Part shown: in pieces, positions 44,971 to 54,399 of the stretch
How positions within the stretch are numbered: the first letter of the stretch is position 1
Layout: every line of letters starts with the position of its first letter
Assembly (NCBI RefSeq): GCF_021502725.1
Contig: NZ_JAKFFS010000001.1
Location: 1,116,001 to 1,180,000 of the forward strand
Origin: Dyadobacter sp. CY345
Lineage (GTDB): Bacteria > Bacteroidota > Bacteroidia > Cytophagales > Spirosomataceae
Direction of reading: 5' to 3'
DNA length: 64,000 nt
Translations under genes and position numbers: made by a program
Notes under the pieces: generated by a model
Databases searched by the model: none
What the model saw: only the letters and a program-made list of their open reading frames with translations
What the model was told of the DNA's origin: nothing

Positions 44971-45090
44971 TATCTCGTCCTGGAAAAGCTTTTTTTCTGC
45001 AATTGGCACTTTTTCAAATGCATTTGCAACAAAAGCAAATTCCGTTTTAAATCGAATAGCCGTGTTTTGTGATATCTTTAATCACAACGT

Positions 45091-45483
45091 ATGACGGTCA
45101 TGAAAAATACATTGATTATACTTGGAAGTATTGCTATTCTTTCATTCACATTCTCCTTCACCGTTAGGGATAACCGGATCCTGGGACGCTGGAACAAGAT
45201 CCAAAAAACGCCTGACGGGCCACTCGACTTGGTATTTATATTCCGGGCTGATAGCACATACGATGGTATCGTCAACGGGAAAGCATTTATCAATGGTAAG
45301 TATTTTATTAAAAACGATACCATAAGTGTTTCCGACAATAGCTGTAACATAGCTTATTACGGAACATATCGGATCAAATATTTCGCTCAGGATTCCTTAT
45401 CATTTACAGCGATTTCCGACACCTGCAAGGAGCGCTACGAAGGTGCCCATGGTTTGAGAGTTAAAAAAATGCAGAAAAAGTAA
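45091..45483 (+). CDS. secreted lipocalin-like small protein
   Basis: A 130-residue protein (or 127 from ATG 45100) with a signal/anchor segment TLIILGSIAILSFTFSF. The mature part follows the pattern of small Bacteroidota lipocalin-like proteins: ILGRWNKIQKTPDGPLDLVF at the first strand and repeated beta-strands ending FTAISDTCKERYEG. Two cysteines (CNIAYY and DTCKER) could form a disulphide. It lies 17 bp before the di-haem peroxidase gene and is probably co-transcribed. Ligand unknown. Confidence 0.6.
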   Translation: MTVMKNTLIILGSIAILSFTFSFTVRDNRILGRWNKIQKTPDGPLDLVFIFRADSTYDGIVNGKAFINGKYFIKNDTISVSDNSCNIAYYGTYRIKYFAQDSLSFTAISDTCKERYEGAHGLRVKKMQKK

Positions 45484-45499
45484 CCTGAGCGTCAGACTA

Positions 45500-46441
45500 G
45501 TGAAAGCAAGAATCTTCATTCTGATTTGCGTTATTCCGCTGCTTTTTATCGCCAGCGTCATGCATGAGTCTGAGCCAGCCAGCGCCATGGAATTGGGGAA
45601 ATTGCTATTCTCTGACCCGATCCTATCTGGCAACCGTACGGTCAGCTGCGCTTCCTGCCACAAAGAAAATTTCGCCTTTGCGGACACGCTGGCGCTGAGC
45701 CCTGGCGTAAATGGTCGCCTGGGAACAAGGAATACACCTTCGGCCATGAACATGCGTTTACAAGAAAGTTTTTTCTGGGATGGCAGAGCTTCCACACTGG
45801 AAGAGCAGGCATTGATTCCGATCGAAAATCCGTTAGAAATGGATTTACCTGTCGACTCAGCCATTGCGAGGCTAAATAGCAATGCATTTTATCAACAGTC
45901 ATTCCTGCGCATTTTCAAAGAAAATCCTTCCAAAAAGTCTTTGGCAAAAGCGCTTTCGGATTTCGAACGTTCGCTGGAAACTAATAACAGTCCTTTTGAT
46001 GACTGGCGCGTCAATGATAATGAAGATGCGGTCAGCGCTTCTGCGAAACGAGGGTTCAAGCTTTTTAATACCAAAGCCAAATGCATTCAATGCCATTTTG
46101 GACCGGATTTTAATAATGTAGAATTCCGGAACATTGGGTTATTTGATGGTCGCATGCACGTTGACAGCGGTAGGTCAGCCATCACGCACAAGAAATCAGA
46201 TCTTGGAAAATTCAAAATCGGTTCTTTACGAAACATAGCGGTCACAGCACCTTACATGCACAATGGAATGTTCAAATCGCTCAAAGAAGTGATCGACTAT
46301 TACGATAACCCAGACCTGATTATTCCGAAAGCTATGAACCGGGACACGATACTAATCAGGCCATTGCAATTAACTGATACTGAAAAACTGGACCTGGAAA
46401 ACTTTCTTATTTCACTTACGGACCGACGTTTTCTGAAATGA
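45500..46441 (+). CDS. periplasmic di-haem cytochrome c peroxidase (MauG/CcpA family)
   Basis: Start GTG 45500 gives an N-terminal signal segment (IFILICVIPLLFIASV). The 313-residue protein has two c-haem sites, C50-A-S-C53-H54 and C195-I-Q-C198-H199, with ELGKLLFSDPILSGNRTVSC before the first and LGTRNTPSAMN, FFWDGRASTLEEQA and PLEMDL after it. YMHNGMF near residue 253 provides the Met region. These are hallmarks of bacterial CCP/MauG proteins, which reduce hydrogen peroxide with cytochrome electrons or oxidise proteins. In Bacteroidota such genes often sit near iron or methylamine genes, but here the partner is a lipocalin-like protein. Confidence 0.92.
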   Translation: MKARIFILICVIPLLFIASVMHESEPASAMELGKLLFSDPILSGNRTVSCASCHKENFAFADTLALSPGVNGRLGTRNTPSAMNMRLQESFFWDGRASTLEEQALIPIENPLEMDLPVDSAIARLNSNAFYQQSFLRIFKENPSKKSLAKALSDFERSLETNNSPFDDWRVNDNEDAVSASAKRGFKLFNTKAKCIQCHFGPDFNNVEFRNIGLFDGRMHVDSGRSAITHKKSDLGKFKIGSLRNIAVTAPYMHNGMFKSLKEVIDYYDNPDLIIPKAMNRDTILIRPLQLTDTEKLDLENFLISLTDRRFLK

Positions 46442-46535
46442 GAGTGAATGGTACATTTTTACGAGAACGTGTAGGATTGGCAGAAATTGAGAAATAAAAA
46501 CAAAAGAACTATTTGAACTGATTAACCTACTAATC

Positions 46536-46901
46536 GTGAAAACACAAATTAAAAAAACAGCTATCCTTATTTGCTCGATCTTCTTAACCTTCGCCTGTAG
46601 TAATAAAGATGAAGAAGTTATCACTCGGGATTGCGAACAAAATGACTACGGCATTGTAACTATAAACTACAATTCTGGTTCGGTAAAGCATGCAATAGAC
46701 ATTACCACAAATGGTAGCGGGGTTGTTAGGACAAAAATAACTGCTGCGGGAGTACTAAAAGACACTTTGCACTTGAAAACGAATACTTATGCATTGTCAA
46801 TAGCAAGTGTGAACAGTGCAGGTCTGGTGATAGATCAGTTTCCGGTAGTAAATGTTACGACATCGAAATGTAGTGAAAGGACAATTGACATAATTTTTTA
46901 A
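46536..46901 (+). CDS. small lipoprotein
   Basis: GTG 46536 starts a 121-residue product with a lipobox (IFLTFACS, Cys at 21) after a hydrophobic h-region. The mature domain is beta-rich (DYGIVTINYNSGSVKHAIDI and TNTYALSIASVNSAGLVIDQ) and has Cys residues at 33 and about 113. No family is recognised. It is 94 bp after the peroxidase gene, and may be independent. Confidence 0.7.
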   Translation: MKTQIKKTAILICSIFLTFACSNKDEEVITRDCEQNDYGIVTINYNSGSVKHAIDITTNGSGVVRTKITAAGVLKDTLHLKTNTYALSIASVNSAGLVIDQFPVVNVTTSKCSERTIDIIF

Positions 46902-46907
46902 AAATAG

Positions 46908-47365
46908 TCACCGATAAGCATTGGCCTTTACTTCCTTAAACAGAAAAGCAATATCACTAATCCGCACCGCTTTCCCGCTGTCTGTAGTCACTTTGCTGAT
47001 GATAACCTCTTTGATTTTGACATAGGGAAACTTTTTCCTATTGGAATGTCCGGTCATTTCGGAATTAAAATTGATGAAAAATTTGCAGGCCCGTGCTAGT
47101 TTTCCTGATGCTGGGAATCTTCTATGCGGAGATTTTCAATGGGAAGTTTTTCAGGCATATAGCAGCTATAACCGAAGTCATACTGGCCTGAATTCGACCT
47201 GCCGCTCAGCGAAGCACTGAATGGTTTGCTTTCTGCGGGCAGAAAGACACCATTGCGGATCGCCAGCGCTCCCTGCCTGGTAACACCGCAGTGGAAACAT
47301 AGGTTAACAATATTTCTGACGTGAATGCTCGAATTTCCATTCAAAGCTATGGTCTTTATCACCAT
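46908..47365 (-). pseudogene. possible frameshifted minus-strand gene remnant
   Basis: An ATG-started frame (47365 to 47096, 89 codons, with VNLCFHCGVTRQGALAIR) stops at 47096. In another frame coding-like sequence runs from about 47130 to a stop at 46908-46910 and includes SGKLARACKFFINFNSEMTG, HSNRKKFPYVKIKEVIIS and ISDIAFLFKEVKANAYR. The two may be one gene split by a frameshift. Amino-acid composition of the second part is natural, but no family is recognised, so this is tentative. Confidence 0.25.
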
Positions 47366-47419
47366 TTTTAAGTGCCTGATAATGAGTATACTTCATCCAT
47401 TTAACTCAAATTTACAACT

Positions 47420-49828
47420 ATGAGAGGACTCACTTCAATACGAATAGTAGTTAGCCTTGCCTGCCTGTTTGCATTTGCAACGCACTCGATAGCGCAACAA
47501 CGACCGTATCCTGCGGGTGTTTCGTCGGGATTGAACTCCTGGTGGGAAGCAAAAGCATTTAACGAAACAGCGAATGTCTGGTATCCGAATTTTGGGAATG
47601 TGGCACTGCTCCCTTTCCTTTTTACTCCCGGACGCTCAAGTTTTAAAAAAACGGATGCCTACAACGGGCTAAACTTTAATCCGGTTTTAAAGATGACAAC
47701 GGCCGGAATGTCGGCCGGTTTGGTATTAACCAATGATCCGTCGGCTTCATATACGGTAATTGCCGTCAGTCGGCCCGGTTCTTACACTGCCCCATTCAAT
47801 CGGCTCTGGGGTTTTGGAGAGAACGCTGCACATCCCGGCTTCTCGCAATATACCAGATACGGATCTACTGCAAGGTTCAGTGCTGCCTACATCCTCAACT
47901 CTGAAAATAATGTCGACTGGTACTCTACATCACAAGACCAGCCAAGGGAGTTTAACATCTCCGGTGCCTCATTTTCCTATGGAGAGGCTAACCGTTATTT
48001 GGAAAAAATAATCTCCTTAGACGGGCAACGAAAAACCGTGCATGGGGGGGAAAGAGCAGATTTTAGCACCATGAACTTGTATCTGAATGCAGACCCCGCA
48101 GCAACCTTCACACAGCAAGAAACCGACTATGCGGAGTTAATCATCTATAGGCGACTGCTCACTGAAACTGAACTCAGCCGTTTACATACGTATCTGTCTA
48201 TCAAATACAGTATTCCACTTCGTATCGACGTGCCCTCCTCGGTGAAATATACAATGGATGGCGTAACCGACCTGTGGACAAGCACCGCTGGTTTTAATTA
48301 TCATATCACCGGAATCGGGCGCCACTCCTCCAGCGGCCTGGATCAGCGACTTTCCCTTCAGACCAGAGGAGGATTTTTACCGGTATCAACCCTTGGAGGG
48401 GGTAGTTCTGCTGCTGTACCGTTTTTGAATGATAATACCTATTTTCTGGTCGGGGATAATGACAAACCATTGGAACCCACAGTACAACTTCCCCTTCCCG
48501 GGGGTACCCGGCCCGAGCGAATATTTCGTGCGCAAAACACCGGGGTGACTGATTCGCTATGGCTGGGTGTTGCGCCGAACAGGTTTCCCGCAGAAACACC
48601 TTGCAATTCCAACTACCTGGTGATCAGCAATACGCCTGCCTTTGAAACATACTCATCTGTAAAACTAAGACCTGATGTAATCAACTCACCTACCAGCTTT
48701 TCGCGATATGCTGTTCATGCTGTATTTCCTCAGGGAGAATCGTATTTCACTTTTGCGACTCTCGAACATCAGGTAACTCCTGTTGTTACCGACGGAGATG
48801 TTGAGTCTCAAACATTTAGTAATTGCAAAGAAACAGACGGACTCAATTATTTTCTCGATGAACTCGGAAAGCCCATATTCTCGATCAGCGGGTTGAGTGA
48901 AACGCAACTGAATGCTCTTACTGTCCGTATTAAAAAGCAAACCGGGCCGGTTCAATTTGACAATTCTTCTTTCCGCTCCGCACTGATGGGAAGGCTGCTT
49001 ACTTTAAATCTCAATGCTCCGGCTACCTTTAACGCTACGATACGCTTTTATTACCAACCTGGTGAACTAGACGCAACCAGGATTGCTGGCGGAACTGATT
49101 TTTGGTTTAAAAAGGAGGCAACAACTCAGCAAATACTGGATGATTTTACGCCGGACGGGACTCTCACACCCGGAAGCTATGCACAACTTGCTGGCACAGC
49201 AGGTATTCAAAACGGAATATCCTACATAGAGTTTCCCAACCTCACTTCCTTTTCAACCATCGGATTTATTTCCTCAAAATCAGTAGCTCTTCCTGTTAGA
49301 CTTCTGGATTTTGATGTAACAAAGGAGAAAAATGTGTCAATGTTGACTTGGGTAACAAGCCAAGAGGTCAATGCAGAGCGATTTGATATACAGCGTAGTG
49401 CAGATGCCAAAAGCTGGGAAACGATTGGACATAAAGCTGCAACCGGCGAATCGGATGATAAAGTATACTACCAATTTACAGACTACCAACCTTTACCCCG
49501 GGACAATTATTACCGGTTGAAAATGATTGATCATGACGGAACATTTGCCTTAAGCAGGCTTAATTATATTGCTTTTGACAGCGATAACACATTAATCCTT
49601 TACCCCAATCCAGGTACAGATGTTGTCAAAATAAAAAAGGGCATTTTCAAACCAGGAACAATGGCTGACATCTCCATTTTCGACACGTTGGGTAAGAAGG
49701 TGTTTTCATTTAGCGGCGCCACGGATTCAGAATTCAATATCAGTTCATTACCAACCGGCATTTATCAGATGGTGGTAACGACAAAAACGGGAGATGTACG
49801 TCGTTCTAAGATATCGGTTATGCGTTGA
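47420..49828 (+). CDS. large secreted protein with type IX secretion sorting domain
   Basis: An 802-residue protein with signal peptide (IVVSLACLFAFATHSIAQQ). Residues 25-270 resemble the concanavalin/LamG-like N-terminal domain seen in many gliding-bacterium surface proteins (VSSGLNSWWEAKAFNETANV, then RLLTETELSRLHTYLSIKYS). The middle part is beta-rich. The C-terminal 75 residues form a T9SS type A sorting domain: ILYPNPGTDVVKIKKGIF, then DISIFDTLGKKVFSFSG, then ISSLPTGIYQMVVTTKTGDV with a basic end. The protein is therefore exported by the type IX system and probably anchored on or released from the cell surface. Its role is not evident. Confidence 0.9.
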   Translation: MRGLTSIRIVVSLACLFAFATHSIAQQRPYPAGVSSGLNSWWEAKAFNETANVWYPNFGNVALLPFLFTPGRSSFKKTDAYNGLNFNPVLKMTTAGMSAGLVLTNDPSASYTVIAVSRPGSYTAPFNRLWGFGENAAHPGFSQYTRYGSTARFSAAYILNSENNVDWYSTSQDQPREFNISGASFSYGEANRYLEKIISLDGQRKTVHGGERADFSTMNLYLNADPAATFTQQETDYAELIIYRRLLTETELSRLHTYLSIKYSIPLRIDVPSSVKYTMDGVTDLWTSTAGFNYHITGIGRHSSSGLDQRLSLQTRGGFLPVSTLGGGSSAAVPFLNDNTYFLVGDNDKPLEPTVQLPLPGGTRPERIFRAQNTGVTDSLWLGVAPNRFPAETPCNSNYLVISNTPAFETYSSVKLRPDVINSPTSFSRYAVHAVFPQGESYFTFATLEHQVTPVVTDGDVESQTFSNCKETDGLNYFLDELGKPIFSISGLSETQLNALTVRIKKQTGPVQFDNSSFRSALMGRLLTLNLNAPATFNATIRFYYQPGELDATRIAGGTDFWFKKEATTQQILDDFTPDGTLTPGSYAQLAGTAGIQNGISYIEFPNLTSFSTIGFISSKSVALPVRLLDFDVTKEKNVSMLTWVTSQEVNAERFDIQRSADAKSWETIGHKAATGESDDKVYYQFTDYQPLPRDNYYRLKMIDHDGTFALSRLNYIAFDSDNTLILYPNPGTDVVKIKKGIFKPGTMADISIFDTLGKKVFSFSGATDSEFNISSLPTGIYQMVVTTKTGDVRRSKISVMR

Positions 49829-49900
49829 CGAAGATTTTATAAGGAGTCGGCATCGCGCTGGGTGGCATATCTGGTAGGGTGGAGAATTCGGAGCCACTGA

Positions 49901-50104
49901 TCACCCGAATTCGAAAATTGAGGGCAGTCGTTGTAAGTTACCAATTAGATCTACCTGATCTGTCAGAATCCATTTCCCTGAATCGGTAACTACATCCCAT
50001 GTAAGACCGAAATCTTTTCTGCTAATCTTGCGTCTTAATGTAAGGCCAGTTCGTCGTTTTTCGGTTGTATCTGACAAAAACGGGGAAATAAGCTTGAACA
50101 ACAA
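49901..50104 (-). pseudogene. C-terminal remnant of a YceI-family gene
   Basis: The frame contains KRRTGLTLRRKISRKDFGLT followed by WDVVTDSGKWILTDQVDLIG. This matches the YceI end (RTRAGFSxxGKINRKDFGLxWN, then a V-x-D-E-V-x-L-strand). The YceI N-terminal strands and signal peptide are absent upstream. It is therefore a truncated remnant of a lipid-binding lipocalin-fold protein, not a functional gene. Confidence 0.6.
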
Positions 50105-50287
50105 ATTAGGCTAATTTATCAATTGAAATGGATTAAGGCTCTGGATCATTTTGATATAAAAATAATATCAGAGGAAACTAAATGGCTTACAGCCATCTAG
50201 ATGCAAGGGTGTTCGAAACCGTTTGTAAAACAGTTTTTTGTACCTTGTTAATACATCGTTCATTTTGATAGTTATACTATACATTAA
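50105..50287. other. promoter region upstream of the AraC gene at 50288
   Basis: AT-rich spacer between the YceI remnant and the AraC regulator. No repeat or hairpin of note. The remnant itself occupies most of the space since 49829. Confidence 0.35.
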
Positions 50288-51115
50288 ATGGAAGTAAAAA
50301 CACACATACTGCACCCGGCCCTGCAAGAATATGTGCTCAACATACTAACGGTAGATGTGACACTGACGGAGGGGATCAGTGAGGTGGTGACCCCCTTTCC
50401 CCCTTCGCCATTTCAATCATTAATGTTTTATTTTAACGATCCGGTATCCATGGGCCGTCCTGGGTCTGCAAACTTTGAAAAGCAGCCACTTATATTGCTT
50501 ACCGGGCCTCAACTTTCACGTGTCAATGTCAAAGTGCACAAACGTCTCAGGTCGTTACGCGTTGACTTTCTGCCTGGTGCAATGCACCGCATCCTGAATG
50601 TTCCTATGCACGAGTTGGCTGATGGAGGATTTGATGCACTTGATTTTTTTGATGCCGAAATGAAAACTGTAAACGAACGATTACAGCATCTTGGCACTAT
50701 GGAGGAAGGTAAAAATATCGTGGAAGAATTCCTTTTAAAAAAGGTAATCAATCTTGGGAAAATGTTGCCTTTTGATGCTGCCATGCGTGCGCTTTTAAAC
50801 ACCAATGGTGCGATGTCTATTGAAAAGACAGCATCACTTTCCTGTCTGAGCTTGAAACAATTTGAAAGGAAATGCAAGGACAGAATAGGCATGAACCCGA
50901 AATTTTATGCCCGGATTTTAAAGTTTTCCAAAGCATACAGATTGCGCGAAGATTTTCCCGGGCTCAGCTGGTTACAAATAGCGCACGAGGCAGGATACTT
51001 CGATCAGATGCATATGATCAGGGACTTCAAGGTTTTTTCCGGGGTAAATCCATCAGTTATAGAGCAAGAACTGCTTGCGACTCCGCTGCGTATGCAAAAG
51101 GACATGCGTTATTGA
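50288..51115 (+). CDS. AraC-family transcriptional regulator (DUF6597-type N-terminus)
   Basis: A 275-residue cytosolic protein. The N-terminal half carries strand-rich sequence with LTGPQLSRVNVKVHKRLRSL and VDFLPGAMHRILNVPMHEL, a layout common in AraC regulators with a DUF6597-like sensor. The C-terminal HTH reads SIEKTASLSCLSLKQFERKC, RIGMNPKFYARILKFSKA, WLQIAHEAGYFDQMHMIRDF and FSGVNPSVIE. It lies 64 bp before the metallopeptidase-like gene on the same strand, which may be its target. Confidence 0.9.
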   Translation: MEVKTHILHPALQEYVLNILTVDVTLTEGISEVVTPFPPSPFQSLMFYFNDPVSMGRPGSANFEKQPLILLTGPQLSRVNVKVHKRLRSLRVDFLPGAMHRILNVPMHELADGGFDALDFFDAEMKTVNERLQHLGTMEEGKNIVEEFLLKKVINLGKMLPFDAAMRALLNTNGAMSIEKTASLSCLSLKQFERKCKDRIGMNPKFYARILKFSKAYRLREDFPGLSWLQIAHEAGYFDQMHMIRDFKVFSGVNPSVIEQELLATPLRMQKDMRY

Positions 51116-51179
51116 GATAATGTCGATTTTGTACTAGACACAAAGTCAACATGCAAGATATATTTGTGATAAAAAGATC

Positions 51180-52091
51180 ATGAAGACATCTTATCTAAAA
51201 TTACTAATCGCATGCTTTCTTATTATTTGCCAGCATTCAAATGCGCAGTCTTATCAAGGCTTGAACCACTTGAAGGGATATCAGACAGATACTTATTTCA
51301 GCAACGGTGCAGAAGCAAAAGCCCGGCGCATGGCTCAACAGCTTGACAGCGTTCTCGCATTTTACACTGAGCAGTTGCAATTTACGCCAACAGTTACCCT
51401 TCTTATACTCTCTCCGGGAGATTGGAAAAACTTCACCAATTTCCCTTTTTATGGTATGCCCCATTATACCAGCAATAAAACACTGATTGTAGCTTCCGAA
51501 AATAATGATCATTGGAAAAGTATGGTTCCTGCTACTGCTAAAATTCCGTCAGCATATGCCGGACTCGTTGAAGAAGCCTACTCAGATAAGAACGGCGGGC
51601 TAAATATGGAGCCATTCTTTGACTTGCTGGCGATTCATGAACTCGGTCATGCTTATCATAACCAGGGCGGTTTAGTAATGCAGCGCAGGTGGATGGGCGA
51701 GTTGTTTCCCAATATATTGCTCCATACTTATATCGCTGAAAAGGAACCCGAGCTTTTGAATGCCCTGACAACCTTCCCTAAAATGGCCGTTGAAACCACC
51801 GACAGGTCCACATTAAAATTTACCACACTTCAAGAACTCGAAAAGAATTACAATCAGATAGGGCCAAACTATCCTCAAAACTATGGTTGGTACCAATGCC
51901 GTTGGCATATTGCCGCAGGAGAAATATATGAAGCAGGCAAAGTTAAAAGCCTTAAAAATTTATGGAACACACTAAAAGCCCAAAGGGAGATTTTAGGTGA
52001 CACCGAATTGGCTAAATTACTTAGTGACAAAGTGCATAAGAGCGTTGCAGATGTACAGCTAAATTGGAATAAAACGAATTCTAGACCCTAA
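51180..52091 (+). CDS. secreted zinc-metallopeptidase-like protein (HExxH)
   Basis: A 303-residue protein with signal peptide (LLIACFLIICQHSNAQ). The core motif IHELGHAYHNQGGL contains H153, E154 and H157 of an HExxH site; H160 or a downstream Glu (GEIYEAGK region) may be the third ligand. YFSNGAEAKARRMAQQLDSV near the N-terminus resembles the helix preceding gluzincin-type domains. The family is uncertain; it could be a peptidase or a sugar-binding relative. It follows an AraC gene and precedes two VOC genes. Confidence 0.7.
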   Translation: MKTSYLKLLIACFLIICQHSNAQSYQGLNHLKGYQTDTYFSNGAEAKARRMAQQLDSVLAFYTEQLQFTPTVTLLILSPGDWKNFTNFPFYGMPHYTSNKTLIVASENNDHWKSMVPATAKIPSAYAGLVEEAYSDKNGGLNMEPFFDLLAIHELGHAYHNQGGLVMQRRWMGELFPNILLHTYIAEKEPELLNALTTFPKMAVETTDRSTLKFTTLQELEKNYNQIGPNYPQNYGWYQCRWHIAAGEIYEAGKVKSLKNLWNTLKAQREILGDTELAKLLSDKVHKSVADVQLNWNKTNSRP

Positions 52092-52254
52092 ATGACAGGC
52101 GGGTTTTATGCGAAAGCTGAAATGGGTTATCGAAGTTATTAGTGGTTATTTTTGTCCCAAATCCCCCTTATAAATGTCAGATACAAGGTAGGTCGAGGTA
52201 AAACGGTTCTTTTAATTTTGTATCAAACAAGGAAACGATATAACACTTAATTCA

Positions 52255-52674
52255 ATGGCAAAGCAAGTTTTTATCAATCTGGCAGTAAAAGACATCAACA
52301 AATCGATGGAGTTTTATACAAAACTGGGATTCACCAATAACCCTCAGTTTTCTGACGACAGTGGGAAGGGAATGGTCTGGAGTGATGATATTCATGTGAT
52401 GCTATTAACTCATGAAAAATTTGCATCCTTTACTGCGAAGCCCCTTGCGGATACCAAAACATATATCGCTGGATTATACTCGCTATCTGTGGATAGCCTT
52501 GATGAGGTAAACAGAATTACTCAAGCCGGTCTCGATGCCGGTGGGACTGAACCCAACGAATTAAGGGATTACGGATTCATGCAACAACGTACCATTGAAG
52601 ATTTCTATGGGCATACCTGGGAAGTATTTTATATGGATATGTCAAAATTGCCAACTGAACAGCCCGCGGCATAA
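52255..52674 (+). CDS. VOC-family (glyoxalase/bleomycin-resistance-like) protein
   Basis: A 139-residue cytosolic protein with two betaalphabetabeta units. Signatures are VFINLAVKDINKSMEFYTKL, GKGMVWSDDIHVMLLTHEKF and DFYGHTWEVFYMDM with the final Glu ligand position. VOC proteins cover metal-dependent isomerases, dioxygenases and resistance proteins. Subtype and substrate are not predictable. The second VOC gene is 104 bp downstream. Confidence 0.85.
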   Translation: MAKQVFINLAVKDINKSMEFYTKLGFTNNPQFSDDSGKGMVWSDDIHVMLLTHEKFASFTAKPLADTKTYIAGLYSLSVDSLDEVNRITQAGLDAGGTEPNELRDYGFMQQRTIEDFYGHTWEVFYMDMSKLPTEQPAA

Positions 52675-52778
52675 ATCCAGCTGAATCAAAAAAGCCAGGA
52701 TTGCTAGCATAGATTTGACTTGTATGCAGGCTTGCCGGTGTGTTTTCCAAAACAATAAAAAACTAAAGTACAAAACCT

Positions 52779-53240
52779 ATGCAAAAGATAATCCCCAACC
52801 TCTGGTTTGAAGGCAACGCGCAAGAAGCTGCTGAATACTATCTCTCGATTTTTTCTGACGGGAAAATCATCAACACTACTTACTATCCTCTGACAGAAGC
52901 CGAAGGGCTTGCCGACTTTCAGAAACATCTTGCAGGCAAGGTGCTTACAGTTGAGCTTGAAATTTTGGGAATGCGGTTTATTGGTATCAATGCCGGTCCG
53001 GAATTTAAGTTCGACGAGGCTGTTTCGTTTATGATCCCTTGTAAAGACCAGACCGAAATCGATTACTACTGGAACACACTTACAGCCGATGGCGGTGAAG
53101 AGAGTGTCTGTGGGTGGCTGAAAGACAAGTATGGATTAAGCTGGCAGGTGTGCCCTGAAAACTGGGAAGAACTCAATAAAAAGCCGGGCGCGTTTAAGAA
53201 AATGATGGGGATGAAAAAGCTGATTATTGCAGAGTTTTAA
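52779..53240 (+). CDS. VOC-family protein of the PhnB/3-demethylubiquinone-methyltransferase-like group
   Basis: A 153-residue protein starting MQKIIPNLWFEGNAQEAAEY, typical of PhnB-like proteins. FIGINAGPEFKFDEAVSFMI, DQTEIDYYWNTLTADGGEES and CGWLKDKYGLSWQVCPENW are the group's conserved blocks. Despite the database name such proteins lack a SAM-binding domain and methyltransferase activity is unproven. It is probably co-transcribed with the previous VOC gene. Confidence 0.88.
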   Translation: MQKIIPNLWFEGNAQEAAEYYLSIFSDGKIINTTYYPLTEAEGLADFQKHLAGKVLTVELEILGMRFIGINAGPEFKFDEAVSFMIPCKDQTEIDYYWNTLTADGGEESVCGWLKDKYGLSWQVCPENWEELNKKPGAFKKMMGMKKLIIAEF

Positions 53241-53409
53241 CGGGCAACCGACCATTGGGGCTAAGAAAGGTCATAAGATTATAGACAAGTTTCATCAATG
53301 ATACAGGGTATCTATTTCATTAACGGCTCAGTTAAATGATTTTCTTAATTCCTTATCGCAGGAGTTCATAACATAAGCGCGAAAGATTTTAAGGAAGCAG
53401 CCGGATCCA

Positions 53410-54330
53410 TCAATTAAAAGAAGCCCTGAACGATACCGGCGATTGTGATGTTTTGCTTTTAAATAGTTTACTGAACGACTGCGGATGTTCAAAGCCCAGT
53501 TCGTAGGCAATTTCGCTGATGGAAAGATTTGTAGTGGATAGTTTCTCCTTTGCTTTTTCTATTAGTTGTTGGTGGATGTGCTGCTGGGCGTTCTGTCCGG
53601 TGAGGGAACGAAGCATATCACTTAAATAACTTGGAGAGATATTCAGCAGTCCCGACAGATATTGCACCGTTGGTATGCCCTGGGATGCCGAACGATCGTT
53701 ATTGAAATGATCTTCTAATATCTCTTCCAGCTTTTCCAACAGGTCACTACTATGAGATTTGCGCGTTATGAACTGACGCTTGTAAAAACGGTTGGCGTAT
53801 GTCAACAGCAGCTCAATCTGGGAAATAACTACATCGTGGCTAAGCTCGTCAATCCTGCTGTTGAGCTCATCCTGTATGATTCTGAAAATAGAAATAACTG
53901 TTTCCTTTTCCTTGTCAGATAAATGGAGAGCCTCATTGGCCGAATAAGAAAAGAAGCCATACTGTTTAATTTTTTTGGCCAAAGGATAGGTCAGGAAAAA
54001 ATCAGGGTGTATCAGTAGGGTATAAAACGAACATGCTCCCTGGTGCTCATCGTCAGCGCCTATTATTTGACCAGGAGCTGCAAACAACAAACCTCCTTCA
54101 TCAAAATCATAATAATGTTGTCCGTACCTTGCCCTGCCGCTAAGCCTGGGTTTGTAGGAGATTTTGTAAAAATTAAGCACATGCGACTGCGGCATAAAAT
54201 TCTCAAGAACCTGGTTACTTTCAGCACCCAGCATACAAATCAGCGGGTGTTGGGGACTTGGCAAGCCAAAGACCCTTGCTGCTTCCGACAGTGAATGAAA
54301 ATTATACGGTGCATTTTCTTTCCTTTTCAT
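53410..54330 (-). CDS. AraC-family transcriptional regulator, paralogue of the 19464 gene
   Basis: A 306-residue protein with a cupin-like N-terminus (GGLLFAAPGQIIGA) and an AraC C-terminus (VQYLSGLLNISPSYLSDMLR, QHIHQQLIEKAKEKL, ISEIAYELGFEHPQSFSKLF, SPVSFRASF). It shares YGFFSYSANEALHLSDKE with the regulator at 19464. It lies 69 bp downstream of an SDR gene on the same strand, separated by a hairpin, and probably governs it, just as the 19464 paralogue is paired with an oxidoreductase gene set. Confidence 0.9.
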   Translation of the reverse strand: MKRKENAPYNFHSLSEAARVFGLPSPQHPLICMLGAESNQVLENFMPQSHVLNFYKISYKPRLSGRARYGQHYYDFDEGGLLFAAPGQIIGADDEHQGACSFYTLLIHPDFFLTYPLAKKIKQYGFFSYSANEALHLSDKEKETVISIFRIIQDELNSRIDELSHDVVISQIELLLTYANRFYKRQFITRKSHSSDLLEKLEEILEDHFNNDRSASQGIPTVQYLSGLLNISPSYLSDMLRSLTGQNAQQHIHQQLIEKAKEKLSTTNLSISEIAYELGFEHPQSFSKLFKSKTSQSPVSFRASFN

Positions 54331-54346
54331 GATCGAAAATTAATAC

Positions 54347-54385
54347 AATAATAACCGGTATCCCATCTGAATGCCGGTTATTATT
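54347..54385 (-). terminator. terminator between the SDR and AraC genes
   Basis: AATAATAACCGG (54347-54358) pairs perfectly with CCGGTTATTATT (54374-54385) around a 15-nt loop. It lies directly behind the minus-strand SDR gene and ahead of the AraC gene, so it should separate their transcripts. Confidence 0.65.
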
Positions 54386-54399
54386 GATCTTTTAAAAAC

